Source: Streptomyces mobaraensis NBRC 13819 = DSM 40847 (GTDB lineage Bacteria; Actinomycetota; Actinomycetes; Streptomycetales; Streptomycetaceae). Taken from it: a stretch of DNA of 64,000 nucleotides. Under the pieces are notes generated by a model. That model was not told where the DNA came from. It did not search any database and worked only from the letters and a program-made list of their open reading frames with translations. This document shows, piece after piece, positions 1 through 7,911 of this stretch. Where the stretch lies: assembly GCF_017916255.1 (NCBI RefSeq), contig NZ_CP072827.1, forward strand, positions 6,163,501 through 6,227,500, written 5' to 3'. Made by a program: the position numbers and the translations under genes. Positions within the stretch are counted from its first letter, which is position 1, and every line of letters starts with the position of its first letter.

Positions 1-243
1 ATCGCGGGCACCCCGCTCGCCATGGGGTACGCCGGCCACCCGGCCCGTACCGCCGGGCGTTTCCCGGCCGACCCGTACGGGCCGCCCGGAACGCGGATGT
101 ACCGTACGGGTCGAGGGGCCCGCCGCCGCGCGGACGGCGGCGTCGAACTCCTCGCCGCATCCGACCCGGACGGCTGCCAGGGCCCGACCGGCGGCGGAGA
201 GCCACCCGGAACGGCACCGGCCGACGGCGCACCGGCGGGATGA
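1..243 (+). pseudogene. NRPS adenylation-domain fragment (3' end, cut by window edge)
   Basis: Frame 1 is open from the first base to a TGA at 241-243. The translation matches the late part of a nonribosomal peptide synthetase adenylation domain: MGYAGHPARTAGRF, then DPYGPPGTRMYRTG, resemble the usual GY-RP-TAERFVADPFGPPG-RMYRTGD stretch. The essential TGD-x-x-R motif has decayed to TGRGARRR, and the following residues only vaguely resemble the FLGRADDQVK region before the stop. I infer the end of a truncated or eroded NRPS gene entering from the left. The linked phosphopantetheinyl transferase downstream fits a former NRPS locus. An intact but divergent protein cannot be excluded without upstream sequence. 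Confidence 0.55.
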
Positions 244-352
244 CTTGCCCCCCGCCATCAAGCTCCGGCCTCGGCGGATGCCGCCGCCGAGGCCGGTCGA
301 ACGCGACACGGGTACGCTGGCCCGCCCGGGCGCCGTTCACGGCCCGGGACGT

Positions 353-1285
353 ATGACGGGGACGAGAGACGACGGGGTGAGGCCCTTGCCCAGCACACCG
401 GGTGAGCCGGGCGCGGCGCATACGACCGGAAGGCCGGGCGCCACCGGTACCGCGGGCGACTCCGGCACTTCCGGCCCGGCCGCCGGCGCGTCCTCCGCAC
501 CCCGTACGCACGCCTCGCCCACAGCGTCACCCCAGCCCCCCGACGCCCAGGGGCAACCGGGAAACACCCCCCTCCGCCCCCGGATCCTGGGCCGCGACCC
601 GCTCCCCGCCCCCTGGATCCCGGGAGCGGGCACGGGCGCCCCCGCCCTCTGGCTGCTGCGCATGCCGGACCGGGACCGCCCGACCCCTCGCGAGGAGTAC
701 GAGACGGTCCTGGACGCGAGCGAACGCGCCCGCGCCGCATCCTTCGTCCGGGACCTGCACCGCGACCGCTACATCGCCGCGCACCTCGCGCTGCGCCGGC
801 TGCTCGGCGCGTACCTGGACGTGGCCCCGGCAGCCGTCGAACTGTTCCGCGAACCCTGCCCCTGCTGCGGCGCCCCGCACGGCCGCCCGGCGGCGGCCGG
901 CGCGTCACTGCGCTTCAACCTCTCCCACGCCGGCGAACTGGCCCTGCTCGCCTTCGCGGACACGCCGGTCGGGGCGGACGTGGAGGAGGTGCAGCCGGCG
1001 TCGGTCGTCGACAGCGTCGGCCGCTCGCTGCACCCCCGGGAGGTGGCCGAACTGGAATCCCTCCCGCCCGCCGACCGGACGACGGCCTTCTCCCGCTGCT
1101 GGACACGCAAGGAGGCGTACCTCAAGGGCACCGGCACCGGCCTCGCGGAACGCCTGTCGGTGACGTACGTGGGCTGCGGCCCACGCCCCACGTCACCCCC
1201 CGGCTGGACCCTGTCCGACGTCGAGGCCCCCCAGGGCTACACGGCCGCGGCGGCCTTCGCGACCCCCGAACCGCCCACCGCCTGA
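353..1285 (+). CDS. 4'-phosphopantetheinyl transferase superfamily protein
   Basis: A Sfp-type enzyme that transfers the phosphopantetheine arm of CoA to carrier-protein domains. Both family signatures are visible in the C-terminal half: VGADVEEV (the G-x-D-x-E metal site) and WTRKEAYLKGTGTGL (the W-x-x-KEA-x-x-K helix). An upstream SLRFNLSHAG segment supplies the usual SH motif. The first 75 or so residues are Pro/Ala/Gly/Thr-rich and probably disordered. The start is uncertain: the frame opens at a TTG at 245, ATG 353 is used here, and GTG 377 is equally possible. It follows a degraded NRPS fragment and could serve NRPS or PKS carriers elsewhere, or the ACP encoded near 18.3 kb. Confidence 0.85.
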   Translation: MTGTRDDGVRPLPSTPGEPGAAHTTGRPGATGTAGDSGTSGPAAGASSAPRTHASPTASPQPPDAQGQPGNTPLRPRILGRDPLPAPWIPGAGTGAPALWLLRMPDRDRPTPREEYETVLDASERARAASFVRDLHRDRYIAAHLALRRLLGAYLDVAPAAVELFREPCPCCGAPHGRPAAAGASLRFNLSHAGELALLAFADTPVGADVEEVQPASVVDSVGRSLHPREVAELESLPPADRTTAFSRCWTRKEAYLKGTGTGLAERLSVTYVGCGPRPTSPPGWTLSDVEAPQGYTAAAAFATPEPPTA

Positions 1286-1368
1286 CGCCGCCCCCAGCCC
1301 TCGCCGCCCTTCACCCGAACGGAGCAGTCCCGTGCCCGCCGCGCCGGGCGTGCTGCGAAGGTGAGGGC

Positions 1369-1632
1369 ATGGCCTCCAAGCGCAAGTCCTCGACGAGCGG
1401 TCCGTCCCGCGCCGGTTCCGCGGGGAGCCGGCTGCGGGAGGTGGCGACGACAGGGCGGGTCGTCCTGTTGGTCGTCGCCGTGCTGGCGCTCGTCTTCGTC
1501 TTCGAGAACACCCGGCACGTCACGATCCGGATCATCGGCCCCGAGGTGTCGGCGCCGCTGTGGCTCGCGCTCGCCGCGATGCTGGTGATCGGCTGGCTGC
1601 TGGGGCGGTTCGTGACCGTACGCCGTCGATGA
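1369..1632 (+). CDS. LapA-domain small membrane protein
   Basis: An 87-residue protein with a basic, Ser-rich cytoplasmic N-terminus (residues 1-28) and two hydrophobic helices at about 29-45 and 63-80. The short segment FENTRHVTIRIIGPEVSAPLW between the helices, and the closing LLGRFVTVRRR, match the LapA (lipopolysaccharide assembly protein A, formerly DUF1049) family. Despite the name, actinobacteria lack LPS and the role of these homologues is unknown. It stands alone between the PPTase gene and a convergent tRNA, and a strong hairpin follows about 30 bases after its stop. Confidence 0.75.
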   Translation: MASKRKSSTSGPSRAGSAGSRLREVATTGRVVLLVVAVLALVFVFENTRHVTIRIIGPEVSAPLWLALAAMLVIGWLLGRFVTVRRR

Positions 1633-1663
1633 CGCGCGCGGGCGCGGACGGTGTCAATACGCC

Positions 1664-1697
1664 TCGGGCCCCCGCCTCTTGCGAGACGGGGGCCCGA
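1664..1697. terminator. Bidirectional terminator-like hairpin between lapA-like gene and tRNA-Lys
   Basis: TCGGGCCCCCG (1664-1674) and CGGGGGCCCGA (1687-1697) are perfect 11-bp inverted arms. The 12-base loop can itself pair further. The hairpin lies 31 bases past the + strand stop codon and 8 bases past the 3' end of the minus-strand tRNA, so it can serve both. There is no long T-run, as is common in Streptomyces. Confidence 0.75.
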
Positions 1698-1704
1698 ATT
1701 CCAG

Positions 1705-1778
1705 TGCGCCACCAGGGACTCGAACCCCGGACCTGCTGATTAAGAGTCAGCCGCTCTAACCAACTGAGCTAGCGGCGC
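1705..1778 (-). tRNA. tRNA-Lys (anticodon CTT)
   Basis: Read on the minus strand, a 74-base cloverleaf has a 7-bp acceptor stem (GCGCCGC paired with GTGGCGC, one G-T pair), the D-loop element AGCTCAGTTGGTTAGAGC, an anticodon stem GCTGA/TCAGC with loop CTCTTAA (anticodon CTT), and the T-loop GGTTCGAGTCC. The discriminator base is A at 1705. CCA is not encoded. Confidence 0.96.
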
Positions 1779-1880
1779 GGGAAGAAAATTATCAGATCTT
1801 CCGGCCGAAGCAAATGCGGCCAGGGGCTGGTTACCCTGTGCTGCCCCTTGTGCGTCATGCGTGGTCGCGGCCTCCTCGCC

Positions 1881-2549
1881 TCAGCTCCAAGGCGACACCA
1901 GCCCCGCCTCATAAGCGGTGATCACCAGCTGCACCCGGTCCCGGGCGCCCAGCTTCGTGAGCAGTCGCGACACGTGCGACTTGGCCGTGGCCACCGTGAT
2001 GAACAGGTCCTGGGCGATCTCGCTGTTCGACCGGCCGCGCCCGACCAGGGTCAGTACCTCCCGTTCCCGTTCGGTGATGCCCTCGATCGCGGCGGGGGGA
2101 CGCCTCGGTGCGGCGGCTTCCGAGCGTTCCGCGGCGAAGTCGGCGATCAGGCGGCGCGTCACGCCCGGCGCGAGCAGCGCGTCGCCCGCCGCGACCACGC
2201 GGATCGCCGCGAGGATGTCGTCCAATGCCATGTCCTTGACGACGAATCCGCTCGCGCCGGCCCGGAGGGCGCCGTAGACGTGCTCGTCCTCGTCGAAGGT
2301 GGTGAGCACGAGGACGCGGGCCGTCGTCGGGCCGGCCGTGATCCGCCGGGTGGCCTCGATGCCGTCCATACCGGGCATCCGGATGTCCATCACCACGACG
2401 TCGGGAAGGAGTTCACCGGTGAGCCGGACCGCCTCCAGGCCGGTGGCGGCCTCGCCGACGACCTCCAGGCCGGGGTGGTCGGCCATGAGTACACGCAGGC
2501 CGGACCGCACCAGCGGCTGGTCGTCGGCGAGCAGGATCCGGACGGTCAT
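1881..2549 (-). CDS. NarL/LuxR-family response regulator
   Basis: A 222-residue response regulator. The N-terminal receiver domain has the acidic pair ADDQ near residue 9, the phospho-acceptor aspartate in VVVMDIRMPGMDG near residue 54, and the conserved lysine in GFVVKDM near 104. The C-terminal LuxR-type helix-turn-helix is marked by TEREREVLTLVGRG and SNSEIAQDLF. Its ATG overlaps the TGA of the histidine kinase gene by 4 bases, so the pair is translationally coupled. It probably regulates the divergent ABC exporter at 4471-6296. That target is inferred from position only. Confidence 0.93.
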   Translation of the reverse strand: MTVRILLADDQPLVRSGLRVLMADHPGLEVVGEAATGLEAVRLTGELLPDVVVMDIRMPGMDGIEATRRITAGPTTARVLVLTTFDEDEHVYGALRAGASGFVVKDMALDDILAAIRVVAAGDALLAPGVTRRLIADFAAERSEAAAPRRPPAAIEGITEREREVLTLVGRGRSNSEIAQDLFITVATAKSHVSRLLTKLGARDRVQLVITAYEAGLVSPWS

Positions 2550-4366
2550 CGGGCCTCCGTGGCGGGATCGGCGGACGTCGGGGCGGGTGTCGGGACGGAT
2601 GCCGTGGCGGGAGTCGGGGCGGATGCCGCGACGGGGGTTGGGGCGGGTGTCGGGGCAGAAGCCGTGGCGGGCGTCGGGACGGATGCCGGGGCGGGAGTCG
2701 GGACGGACGCCGTGGCGGGAGTCGGAGCGGATGCCGGGACGGACGCCGGGGCGTCAACCCGCTTCTCGCGCCCGGCGGTCGCGGGCAGCGGCAGCCGGGC
2801 CGCCACCCGGAAGCCCCCCTCGGCGCGCGGACCGGCGCTGAGGTGACCGCCCAGCAGGCCGACCCGCTCGCGCATGCCGATGATGCCGAAGCCGGCGGTG
2901 TCCCGGGCCGGGGCCGCACCGGCCCCCGCCGCCCCGGCCGCCCCCGCCACCCCCGCCGCACCCGCCGCACCTTCCATCCCGCCGCACCCGTCGTCCACGA
3001 CCTCCACCACCAGCTCCTCCTCGCCGTACCGCACCGTCAGCCGGCACCGCCCGGTCCCCGCGTGCCGCACCACGTTCGTCAGCGCCTCCTGCGCGATCCG
3101 GTAGGCGGACAGGTCGATGTCACCGGGCAGCGGGCGCCGCTCGCCCTCCCGGCGCAGGTCGACGCGGACCCCCGCGTCCGCCGTCGACGCCGCCAGCCGT
3201 TCGAGGTCCGCGAGCCCCGGCGCGGGGGCGAGCGGCGGCCGTTCCGCGGCGTCGGCGTCCCGCGCTTCGACGGCGTCCGCGCTCCGCTGCGCCCGTCGCA
3301 GCGACACCAGCGTGCGCCGCAGCCCCGCCAGGGTCTCCCTGCTGGTGGACTCGATCGCGCGCAGGGCGTCGCGCGCCGCCGCCGGCTGCGTCTCGATCAC
3401 CCGGCTCCCCACCCCCGCCTGGATGGCGATGATGCCGACGCTGTGCGCGACCATGTCGTGCAACTCCCGTGCGATCCGCAGTCGTTCGGCGGTCACCGCC
3501 TCGGCCACCTCCTGCGCGCGCAGCGCCGCTTCCCGCGCGCGCAGCGCCACCGCGTGCTCGCGGCGCTCGCGGCTGAGCAGCCCGGCCGTGCAGCTCGCGG
3601 ACAGCGCCAGGACGGCGGTCACCGCGTTGACCGTCATGTTGTCCCCGTGCGCGAACAGGCCGATCACCGGCAGCTGGACGGCGGCCGTCACGGCCACGGC
3701 GGCGACGGACGTCCGCCGGGCGCGGGTGGCGACGACGAGGGCCAGGACGGCGTCCGCCCCCAGATACGCCAGGAACTGCCCCTGGTACGCCATCGCCGCA
3801 TCCGCCCGGACGTCCTCAGGGCGGACGGGACCGTGCCCCGGAGGGCCCGCCACCACCAGGGTCGATCCGGCCAGCGCCAGTCCCAGCGCGAGCAGCGGCG
3901 CCCGGCGCGCCACGCCGACGAGCAGGCTCACGGCCGACAGCCCCGCGATGCCGCGGGCCGTGTCCGACGCCCACCGCGTGGCCCCCACCAGCAGTCCGAC
4001 GGCGAGGAGATACCCGGCACCTCCCGCCCACGCCAGGGCCCTCGCGCCCGCCCTCGTACCTGTCCCCGCGCCCATGCCCATGCCTGCGCCCATGCCTGCG
4101 CCCACCCCCGTCCCCGTCCCGGCGCCCATGCTCGCGCCCGTGCCCATGCTCGCGCCCATGCCCGTCCCCGTCCACGCCCCCATGCCCGCCCCCGTCCCCG
4201 CGCCCGCCCTCCTGCCCGCCCCCGCCCCCGTCACCGGCGGGACGTCCCCGACCGCGTCACCCGGCGCGAGGCCCACGGTGCGAGTCCGGGGCCGACGGCC
4301 CGTCCGGCCGTCCACGACATGATCATCAGGGGTTTCACGCCGTGAGACTAACCACCCGCCCCCCAC
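2546..4366 (-). CDS. Sensor histidine kinase (HisKA_3 type) with repeat-rich ends
   Basis: A membrane sensor kinase, partner of the overlapping response regulator. Hydrophobic helices fill roughly residues 115-265. The phospho-accepting histidine lies in RIARELHDMVAHSVG, the HisKA_3 dimerisation motif. The ATPase domain follows, with VRHAGTGRCRLTVR (N-box region), EVVDDGCGG and GFGIIGMRERV (G boxes). Both ends are unusual. About 60 residues after the N-terminus are Gly/Met/Ala/Thr repeats, and the last 65 or so residues are an Ala/Pro/Thr/Val repeat tail, each from tandem DNA repeats. Several in-frame ATGs lie within the N-terminal repeat, so the true start is uncertain (4366 is the longest option). 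Confidence 0.88.
   Translation of the reverse strand: MGGGWLVSRRETPDDHVVDGRTGRRPRTRTVGLAPGDAVGDVPPVTGAGAGRRAGAGTGAGMGAWTGTGMGASMGTGASMGAGTGTGVGAGMGAGMGMGAGTGTRAGARALAWAGGAGYLLAVGLLVGATRWASDTARGIAGLSAVSLLVGVARRAPLLALGLALAGSTLVVAGPPGHGPVRPEDVRADAAMAYQGQFLAYLGADAVLALVVATRARRTSVAAVAVTAAVQLPVIGLFAHGDNMTVNAVTAVLALSASCTAGLLSRERREHAVALRAREAALRAQEVAEAVTAERLRIARELHDMVAHSVGIIAIQAGVGSRVIETQPAAARDALRAIESTSRETLAGLRRTLVSLRRAQRSADAVEARDADAAERPPLAPAPGLADLERLAASTADAGVRVDLRREGERRPLPGDIDLSAYRIAQEALTNVVRHAGTGRCRLTVRYGEEELVVEVVDDGCGGMEGAAGAAGVAGAAGAAGAGAAPARDTAGFGIIGMRERVGLLGGHLSAGPRAEGGFRVAARLPLPATAGREKRVDAPASVPASAPTPATASVPTPAPASVPTPATASAPTPAPTPVAASAPTPATASVPTPAPTSADPATEAR
2578..2752. repeat. 24-bp-type coding tandem repeats (kinase C-terminal tail)
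   Basis: Imperfect units of about 24 bp (GTCGGGACGGATGCCGTGGC plus 4 bases) occur about six times inside the 3' end of the histidine kinase gene. Because the period is a multiple of three, they stay in frame and encode an APTPATASVP-like tail. Confidence 0.8.
4060..4215. repeat. Short coding tandem repeats (kinase N-terminus)
   Basis: A low-complexity run of GCGCCCATGC and CCCGTCCCCG units encodes a Gly/Met/Ala/Thr segment on the minus strand and supplies many alternative ATG codons. Units are 6 and 18 bp in period. Confidence 0.75.
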
Positions 4367-4470
4367 CCGGCATCAGCCCGGGGACGTACACCCCCGGGCG
4401 AACCCGTCCACCCGCAATACCGCCCCCGGCCCCATGCCCGTACCCCGGTATCCCGGCCAGGCTGGGGCCC

Positions 4471-5460
4471 ATGATCGAAGTCAGCGAACTCACCAAGCGC
4501 TACGGTGGCAAGACCGCCGTCGACCGACTGTCCTTCACCGTCCGCCCCGGCCGGGTCACCGGATTCCTCGGCCCCAACGGAGCCGGCAAGTCCACCACCC
4601 TGCGGATGATCCTCGGCCTGGACGCCCCCACCGCCGGAGCGGCCACCGTCGACGGCGTCCCCTTCCGCCGCCACCCGCGCGGCCTGCGGCACGTCGGCGC
4701 GCTCCTCGACGCTTCCCACGTGCACGGCGGGCGCACCGCCGCGGCCCATCTGGCCGCCCTGGCCCGGAGCAACGCCCTCCCGCGCCGCCGGGTGGACGAA
4801 TCGCTGGCGGAGGTGGGGCTGACCGAGGCCGCGAACCGTCGCGTCGGCGGCTTCTCCCTCGGTATGAAGCAGCGGCTGGGCATCGCGGCGGCCCTGCTCG
4901 GCGACCCGCCCGTGCTCCTCTTCGACGAACCGGTCAACGGCATGGACCCGGAGGGCGTGCTCTGGGTGCGCAACCTCTTCCGGCGGCTGGCCGCCGAGGG
5001 GCGCACCGTCTTCCTCTCCAGTCACCTGATGTCGGAGATGGAGAACACTGCCGACGACCTGATCGTCATCGGCCGGGGCCGCCTCATCGCCGCCGAGCCG
5101 CTGCGGGACTTCGCGACGCGCGGTACCCACCGCGCCGTCGCGGTGGCGACGCCGCAGGCGGCGGAGCTGGCCGCCGTCCTGACCGCGGCGGGCGCGATCG
5201 TGGAGCGGGAGGGTCCGACCCCCGAACCGGAACGAGACGCCGCGACCCCCGAACGGGAGCGACCGACCCCCGAACGGGAAAACCCGGCCGCCACGCGCCG
5301 CCTGACCGTGACCGGCCTCCCGGCCGCCCGCATCGGCGCCCTCGCCCACGAGCACCGCATCCGCCTCGACGAACTCACCCCCCACACCGCCTCCCTGGAG
5401 GCGGCCTTCATGGAACTCACCGCGACCGCGACGGAATACCCGGCAGGACGCCCCCGATGA
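4471..5460 (+). CDS. ABC transporter ATP-binding protein
   Basis: A 329-residue ABC exporter ATPase. It shows Walker A GPNGAGKST (about residues 38-46), a Q-loop region, the signature FSLGMKQRLGIA, Walker B VLLFDEPVNGMDPEG and the switch histidine in FLSSHLMSEM. This pattern is typical of the ABC-2 (DrrA/NatA-like) group. Before the C-terminal domain there is a charged insertion made of repeated TPERE units. The ATG at 4471 is chosen because homology starts there with MIEVSELTKRYGG. It overlaps the permease gene by four bases. The two-component operon is divergent, 104 bases away. Confidence 0.92.
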   Translation: MIEVSELTKRYGGKTAVDRLSFTVRPGRVTGFLGPNGAGKSTTLRMILGLDAPTAGAATVDGVPFRRHPRGLRHVGALLDASHVHGGRTAAAHLAALARSNALPRRRVDESLAEVGLTEAANRRVGGFSLGMKQRLGIAAALLGDPPVLLFDEPVNGMDPEGVLWVRNLFRRLAAEGRTVFLSSHLMSEMENTADDLIVIGRGRLIAAEPLRDFATRGTHRAVAVATPQAAELAAVLTAAGAIVEREGPTPEPERDAATPERERPTPERENPAATRRLTVTGLPAARIGALAHEHRIRLDELTPHTASLEAAFMELTATATEYPAGRPR

Positions 5461-6296
5461 CGAACCCGACGCCCCCTCCCGGCCGCGAGGCCCCCCAGAC
5501 CCCCCAGACCCTTGAAGCCCCCGTCCGCTTCCGCGACCTCGTGGCCGCCGAGTGGATCAAAACCCGGTCCCTTCGCTCCACCCCCTGGACCGTCGCCCTC
5601 ACCCTCCTCTTCGTCGTCGGCTCCGCCGTCGCGGCGACGGCGTCGGACCACCACACCCGCCCCGGCCCCGCCGACTTCCTCCCCTACGACGCCTATCCGC
5701 CGGCCGGCTCCTGGACGCTGATCCTCGTCGCCGGCAGCGTCGGCGCCCTCACCGTCGTGAGCGAGTACAGCACCGGCCTGGTCCGCGCCACCACCGTGGC
5801 CGTCCCCGCCCGCGGCTCGGTCGTCCTGGCCAAGGCGGTGGTCACCGCCGTGCTGTGGACGGTGGTCGGCACGATCGCCTCCGCCGGTTCCTTCCTCGCG
5901 TCCCAGGCCGTCCTGAACGAGCGGCACGCCGGCGTCCCGATCACCCACCCCGGGGTCTTCCGGGCGCTGACCGCCACCGCGCTGCTGGCGCCGGTCTGCG
6001 CCCTGGTCGGTCTGGGCCTGGGCGTCCTGCTCCGGCACTCCGCCGCGACCATGGTCGCCGCCGTCTTCCTGCTGCTGGTGCTGCCCCCGATGTTCTCGGA
6101 GCGCGTCCGCTGGGCGGCGGACGTGCGGCACGCGATGGTCTCGTCCGCCTGGTCGCGCCTGGTCCAGAGCTGGGATCCCGACCCCGTGTCGCTCGCCTAC
6201 TCGCCGACGGTCGCCGGTTCCTGGGCCGTGTACGTGCTCTGGCCGCTGCTCGCGGTGGCACTGGCCGTCCTCGTCGTCCGACGGCGGGATGTGTGA
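5457..6296 (+). CDS. ABC-2 type transporter permease
   Basis: A 279-residue membrane partner of the preceding ATPase, joined by an ATGA overlap. After a Pro-rich cytoplasmic leader come the AAEWIKTRSLRSTPWT motif, common at the start of Streptomyces ABC-2 permeases, and about six hydrophobic segments (near residues 43-62, 90-106, 125-150, 170-195, 200-217 and 255-275). It ends with VVRRRDV. The substrate is unknown; exporters of this layout beside a two-component system often handle antibiotics or lipids. Confidence 0.88.
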   Translation: MTNPTPPPGREAPQTPQTLEAPVRFRDLVAAEWIKTRSLRSTPWTVALTLLFVVGSAVAATASDHHTRPGPADFLPYDAYPPAGSWTLILVAGSVGALTVVSEYSTGLVRATTVAVPARGSVVLAKAVVTAVLWTVVGTIASAGSFLASQAVLNERHAGVPITHPGVFRALTATALLAPVCALVGLGLGVLLRHSAATMVAAVFLLLVLPPMFSERVRWAADVRHAMVSSAWSRLVQSWDPDPVSLAYSPTVAGSWAVYVLWPLLAVALAVLVVRRRDV

Positions 6297-6313
6297 ACCC
6301 TCGTGACCGGCCG

Positions 6314-6850
6314 TCAGTCCTCGTCCACGCTCGACAGCGCGTCGGTGATCAACCGGGTGGCGAAGTCCGGGTCGTCGGTGAGGCGGTTGATGTGATCGGC
6401 GAGCAGGAAGGCGGTGACCTCCAACGGGTTCATCTCGGCCTCGGTCCAGAACCCGTACTGCTTGCGCCACAGGCTCGGGCTCAGATCGGCGCCCGCGGCG
6501 ATGATCAGCCCGGCCATCGTCGGGATCGCCTCGGGGCGGACGCTCTTGGGCATCATGCGCATCGTCCCGACCACGTTGGGCACCACATACGCGAAGACGT
6601 CCTTGCCGTGCGCCTCGTACGCCTCGCGCAGCCACTTCATGAACATGAAGATGAGCGTGCACGCGCCGTCCAGCACGTCGTTGGCCCCCCCGGCGTCGAG
6701 GGAGGCCGTGAACCGTCCCATCAGCGCCCGCTGTTCGGGATCCGTCCGGCTCTTGCCCGCCTGGACGGTCTTGAGCCGGGAGTCGATCAGCATGAGCGCC
6801 GCGCCCACGTCGCCGGCGGGAGCGTACTGGGGGTCGCAGATGGACGGCAC
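6314..6850 (-). CDS. Conserved hypothetical protein (Streptomyces type)
   Basis: A 178-residue soluble protein not assigned to a named family. The GTG at 6850 is preferred over longer openings because an AGGAGG ribosome site sits just upstream and the earlier residues are Arg/Ala-rich. It is mixed alpha-helical, with FMFMKWLREAYEAHG in the middle and DADFATR-like acidic C-terminal residues. The end SSVDED is strongly acidic. It lies convergent to the ABC permease with only 17 bases between and divergent from the phosphoesterase gene. Confidence 0.65.
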   Translation of the reverse strand: MPSICDPQYAPAGDVGAALMLIDSRLKTVQAGKSRTDPEQRALMGRFTASLDAGGANDVLDGACTLIFMFMKWLREAYEAHGKDVFAYVVPNVVGTMRMMPKSVRPEAIPTMAGLIIAAGADLSPSLWRKQYGFWTEAEMNPLEVTAFLLADHINRLTDDPDFATRLITDALSSVDED

Positions 6851-7026
6851 GGAAATCCTCCTCACTCGACCGCGGCGGGTGGCGCGGCGTGCCCGCAGGG
6901 TAGTCCGCCGACGGCACGGGGGTCCGCCGAACGCCGGAGCCGCCGCCCCTTCGGTCGCCGCCCCGCCGTGTGCGGCGGGCACCTTAGGCTTGCGGCTCGA
7001 ACGCCAGCTCAACGAAAGGCTCCCCG

Positions 7027-7818
7027 ATGGTCGCGAGCGTCGCCGTCCTGTCCGACGTCCACGGCGTACTGCCGGCCCTGGAGGCGGTCCTCGCCGAACC
7101 GGACGTCACCGCGGCCGACCTGATCGTCGTCACGGGCGACCACGCGGCCGGCCCGCAGCCCCTCGAAGCGCTGGACCGGCTGCGTGCCCTCGGCGACCGG
7201 GCCCTCCTCGTCCGCGGCAACGCCGACCGGGAACTCGCCGCGCTGGCACGGGGCGAGATGGCGCCGGACGACGCCTGGGAACCGGACCTCTGGGCCGCCC
7301 GGCGGCTGCGCGACGAGGACGTGGAACTCCTCGCGAACCTGCCGCACCCGGTGACCATGGAAGTCGACGGCTTCGACGGCAGGGTCGTCTTCTGCCACGG
7401 CACCCCGCGCGACGACGCCGAGGTCGTCCTCGTCGACACCCGCCTCGACCGCTGGGCCGAGGTCTTCGCCGAACTCCCCGACGACGTACGGACCGTGGTC
7501 TGCGGCCACACCCACATGCCGTACGCCCGCCTTGTCGACCGCCGCCTCGTCGTCAACTCCGGCAGTGTCGGCATGCCGTACGGCCGGCCGGGCGCGTCCT
7601 GGGCCCTGCTCCGCGACGGACAGGTGCACCTGCGGCACACCCCGTTCGACGTGGACGCCGCCGTGGACCGGGTGGCGAGGGAATCGTCCTACCCCGCGGC
7701 CCGCGCCTGGGCGGACCACTACGTCCGGGCGAGGACGACGGACGCGGAGGCGCTCCGCGCGTTCGGCCCCCGGGACGGCAGGGACGCTCCCGCGTCGCCG
7801 GATCCGTCGGCGTGCTAA
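7027..7818 (+). CDS. Calcineurin-like metallophosphoesterase
   Basis: A 263-residue dinuclear-metal phosphoesterase. The family motifs appear in order: LSDVHG (residues 8-13), VTGDH near 37-41, VRGNAD near 60-65, a late HGTP, and CGHTHMP near 160. Such YfcE-type enzymes cleave phosphodiester bonds; the substrate here cannot be read. The second metal motif is GDHAAGP rather than the commoner GD-x-x-x-x-GP. The next coding frame starts right after its stop codon, with its better-supported start at 7912. Confidence 0.88.
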   Translation: MVASVAVLSDVHGVLPALEAVLAEPDVTAADLIVVTGDHAAGPQPLEALDRLRALGDRALLVRGNADRELAALARGEMAPDDAWEPDLWAARRLRDEDVELLANLPHPVTMEVDGFDGRVVFCHGTPRDDAEVVLVDTRLDRWAEVFAELPDDVRTVVCGHTHMPYARLVDRRLVVNSGSVGMPYGRPGASWALLRDGQVHLRHTPFDVDAAVDRVARESSYPAARAWADHYVRARTTDAEALRAFGPRDGRDAPASPDPSAC

Positions 7819-7866
7819 ATGCGTGGCAGCGACGGGGACTTGAGCGTTAGGGTCGGGTCCCTTCGG

Positions 7867-7898
7867 TGGTCGCGTGGTCGCGTGGTCGCGAGGTCGCG
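7867..7898. repeat. 8-bp tandem repeat in methyltransferase leader
   Basis: Four adjacent units: TGGTCGCG three times (7867-7890), then AGGTCGCG (7891-7898). The array ends 3 bases before the AGGAG ribosome site of the gene starting at 7912, so copy number would alter leader length. Confidence 0.8.
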
Positions 7899-7911
7899 AG
7901 AGGAGCGTTTG

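Noticed and set aside
5022..6917. A 631-residue minus-strand open frame across the ABC transporter genes
   Set aside because: It is a shadow of the + strand ABC genes. GC-rich third positions keep antisense frames open; composition is Gly/Asp/Arg-rich without motifs.
7819..7911. The upstream extension of the methyltransferase frame starting at 7819
   Set aside because: It reads through an 8-bp tandem repeat, and GTG 7912 has a well-spaced AGGAG and begins the conserved sequence.
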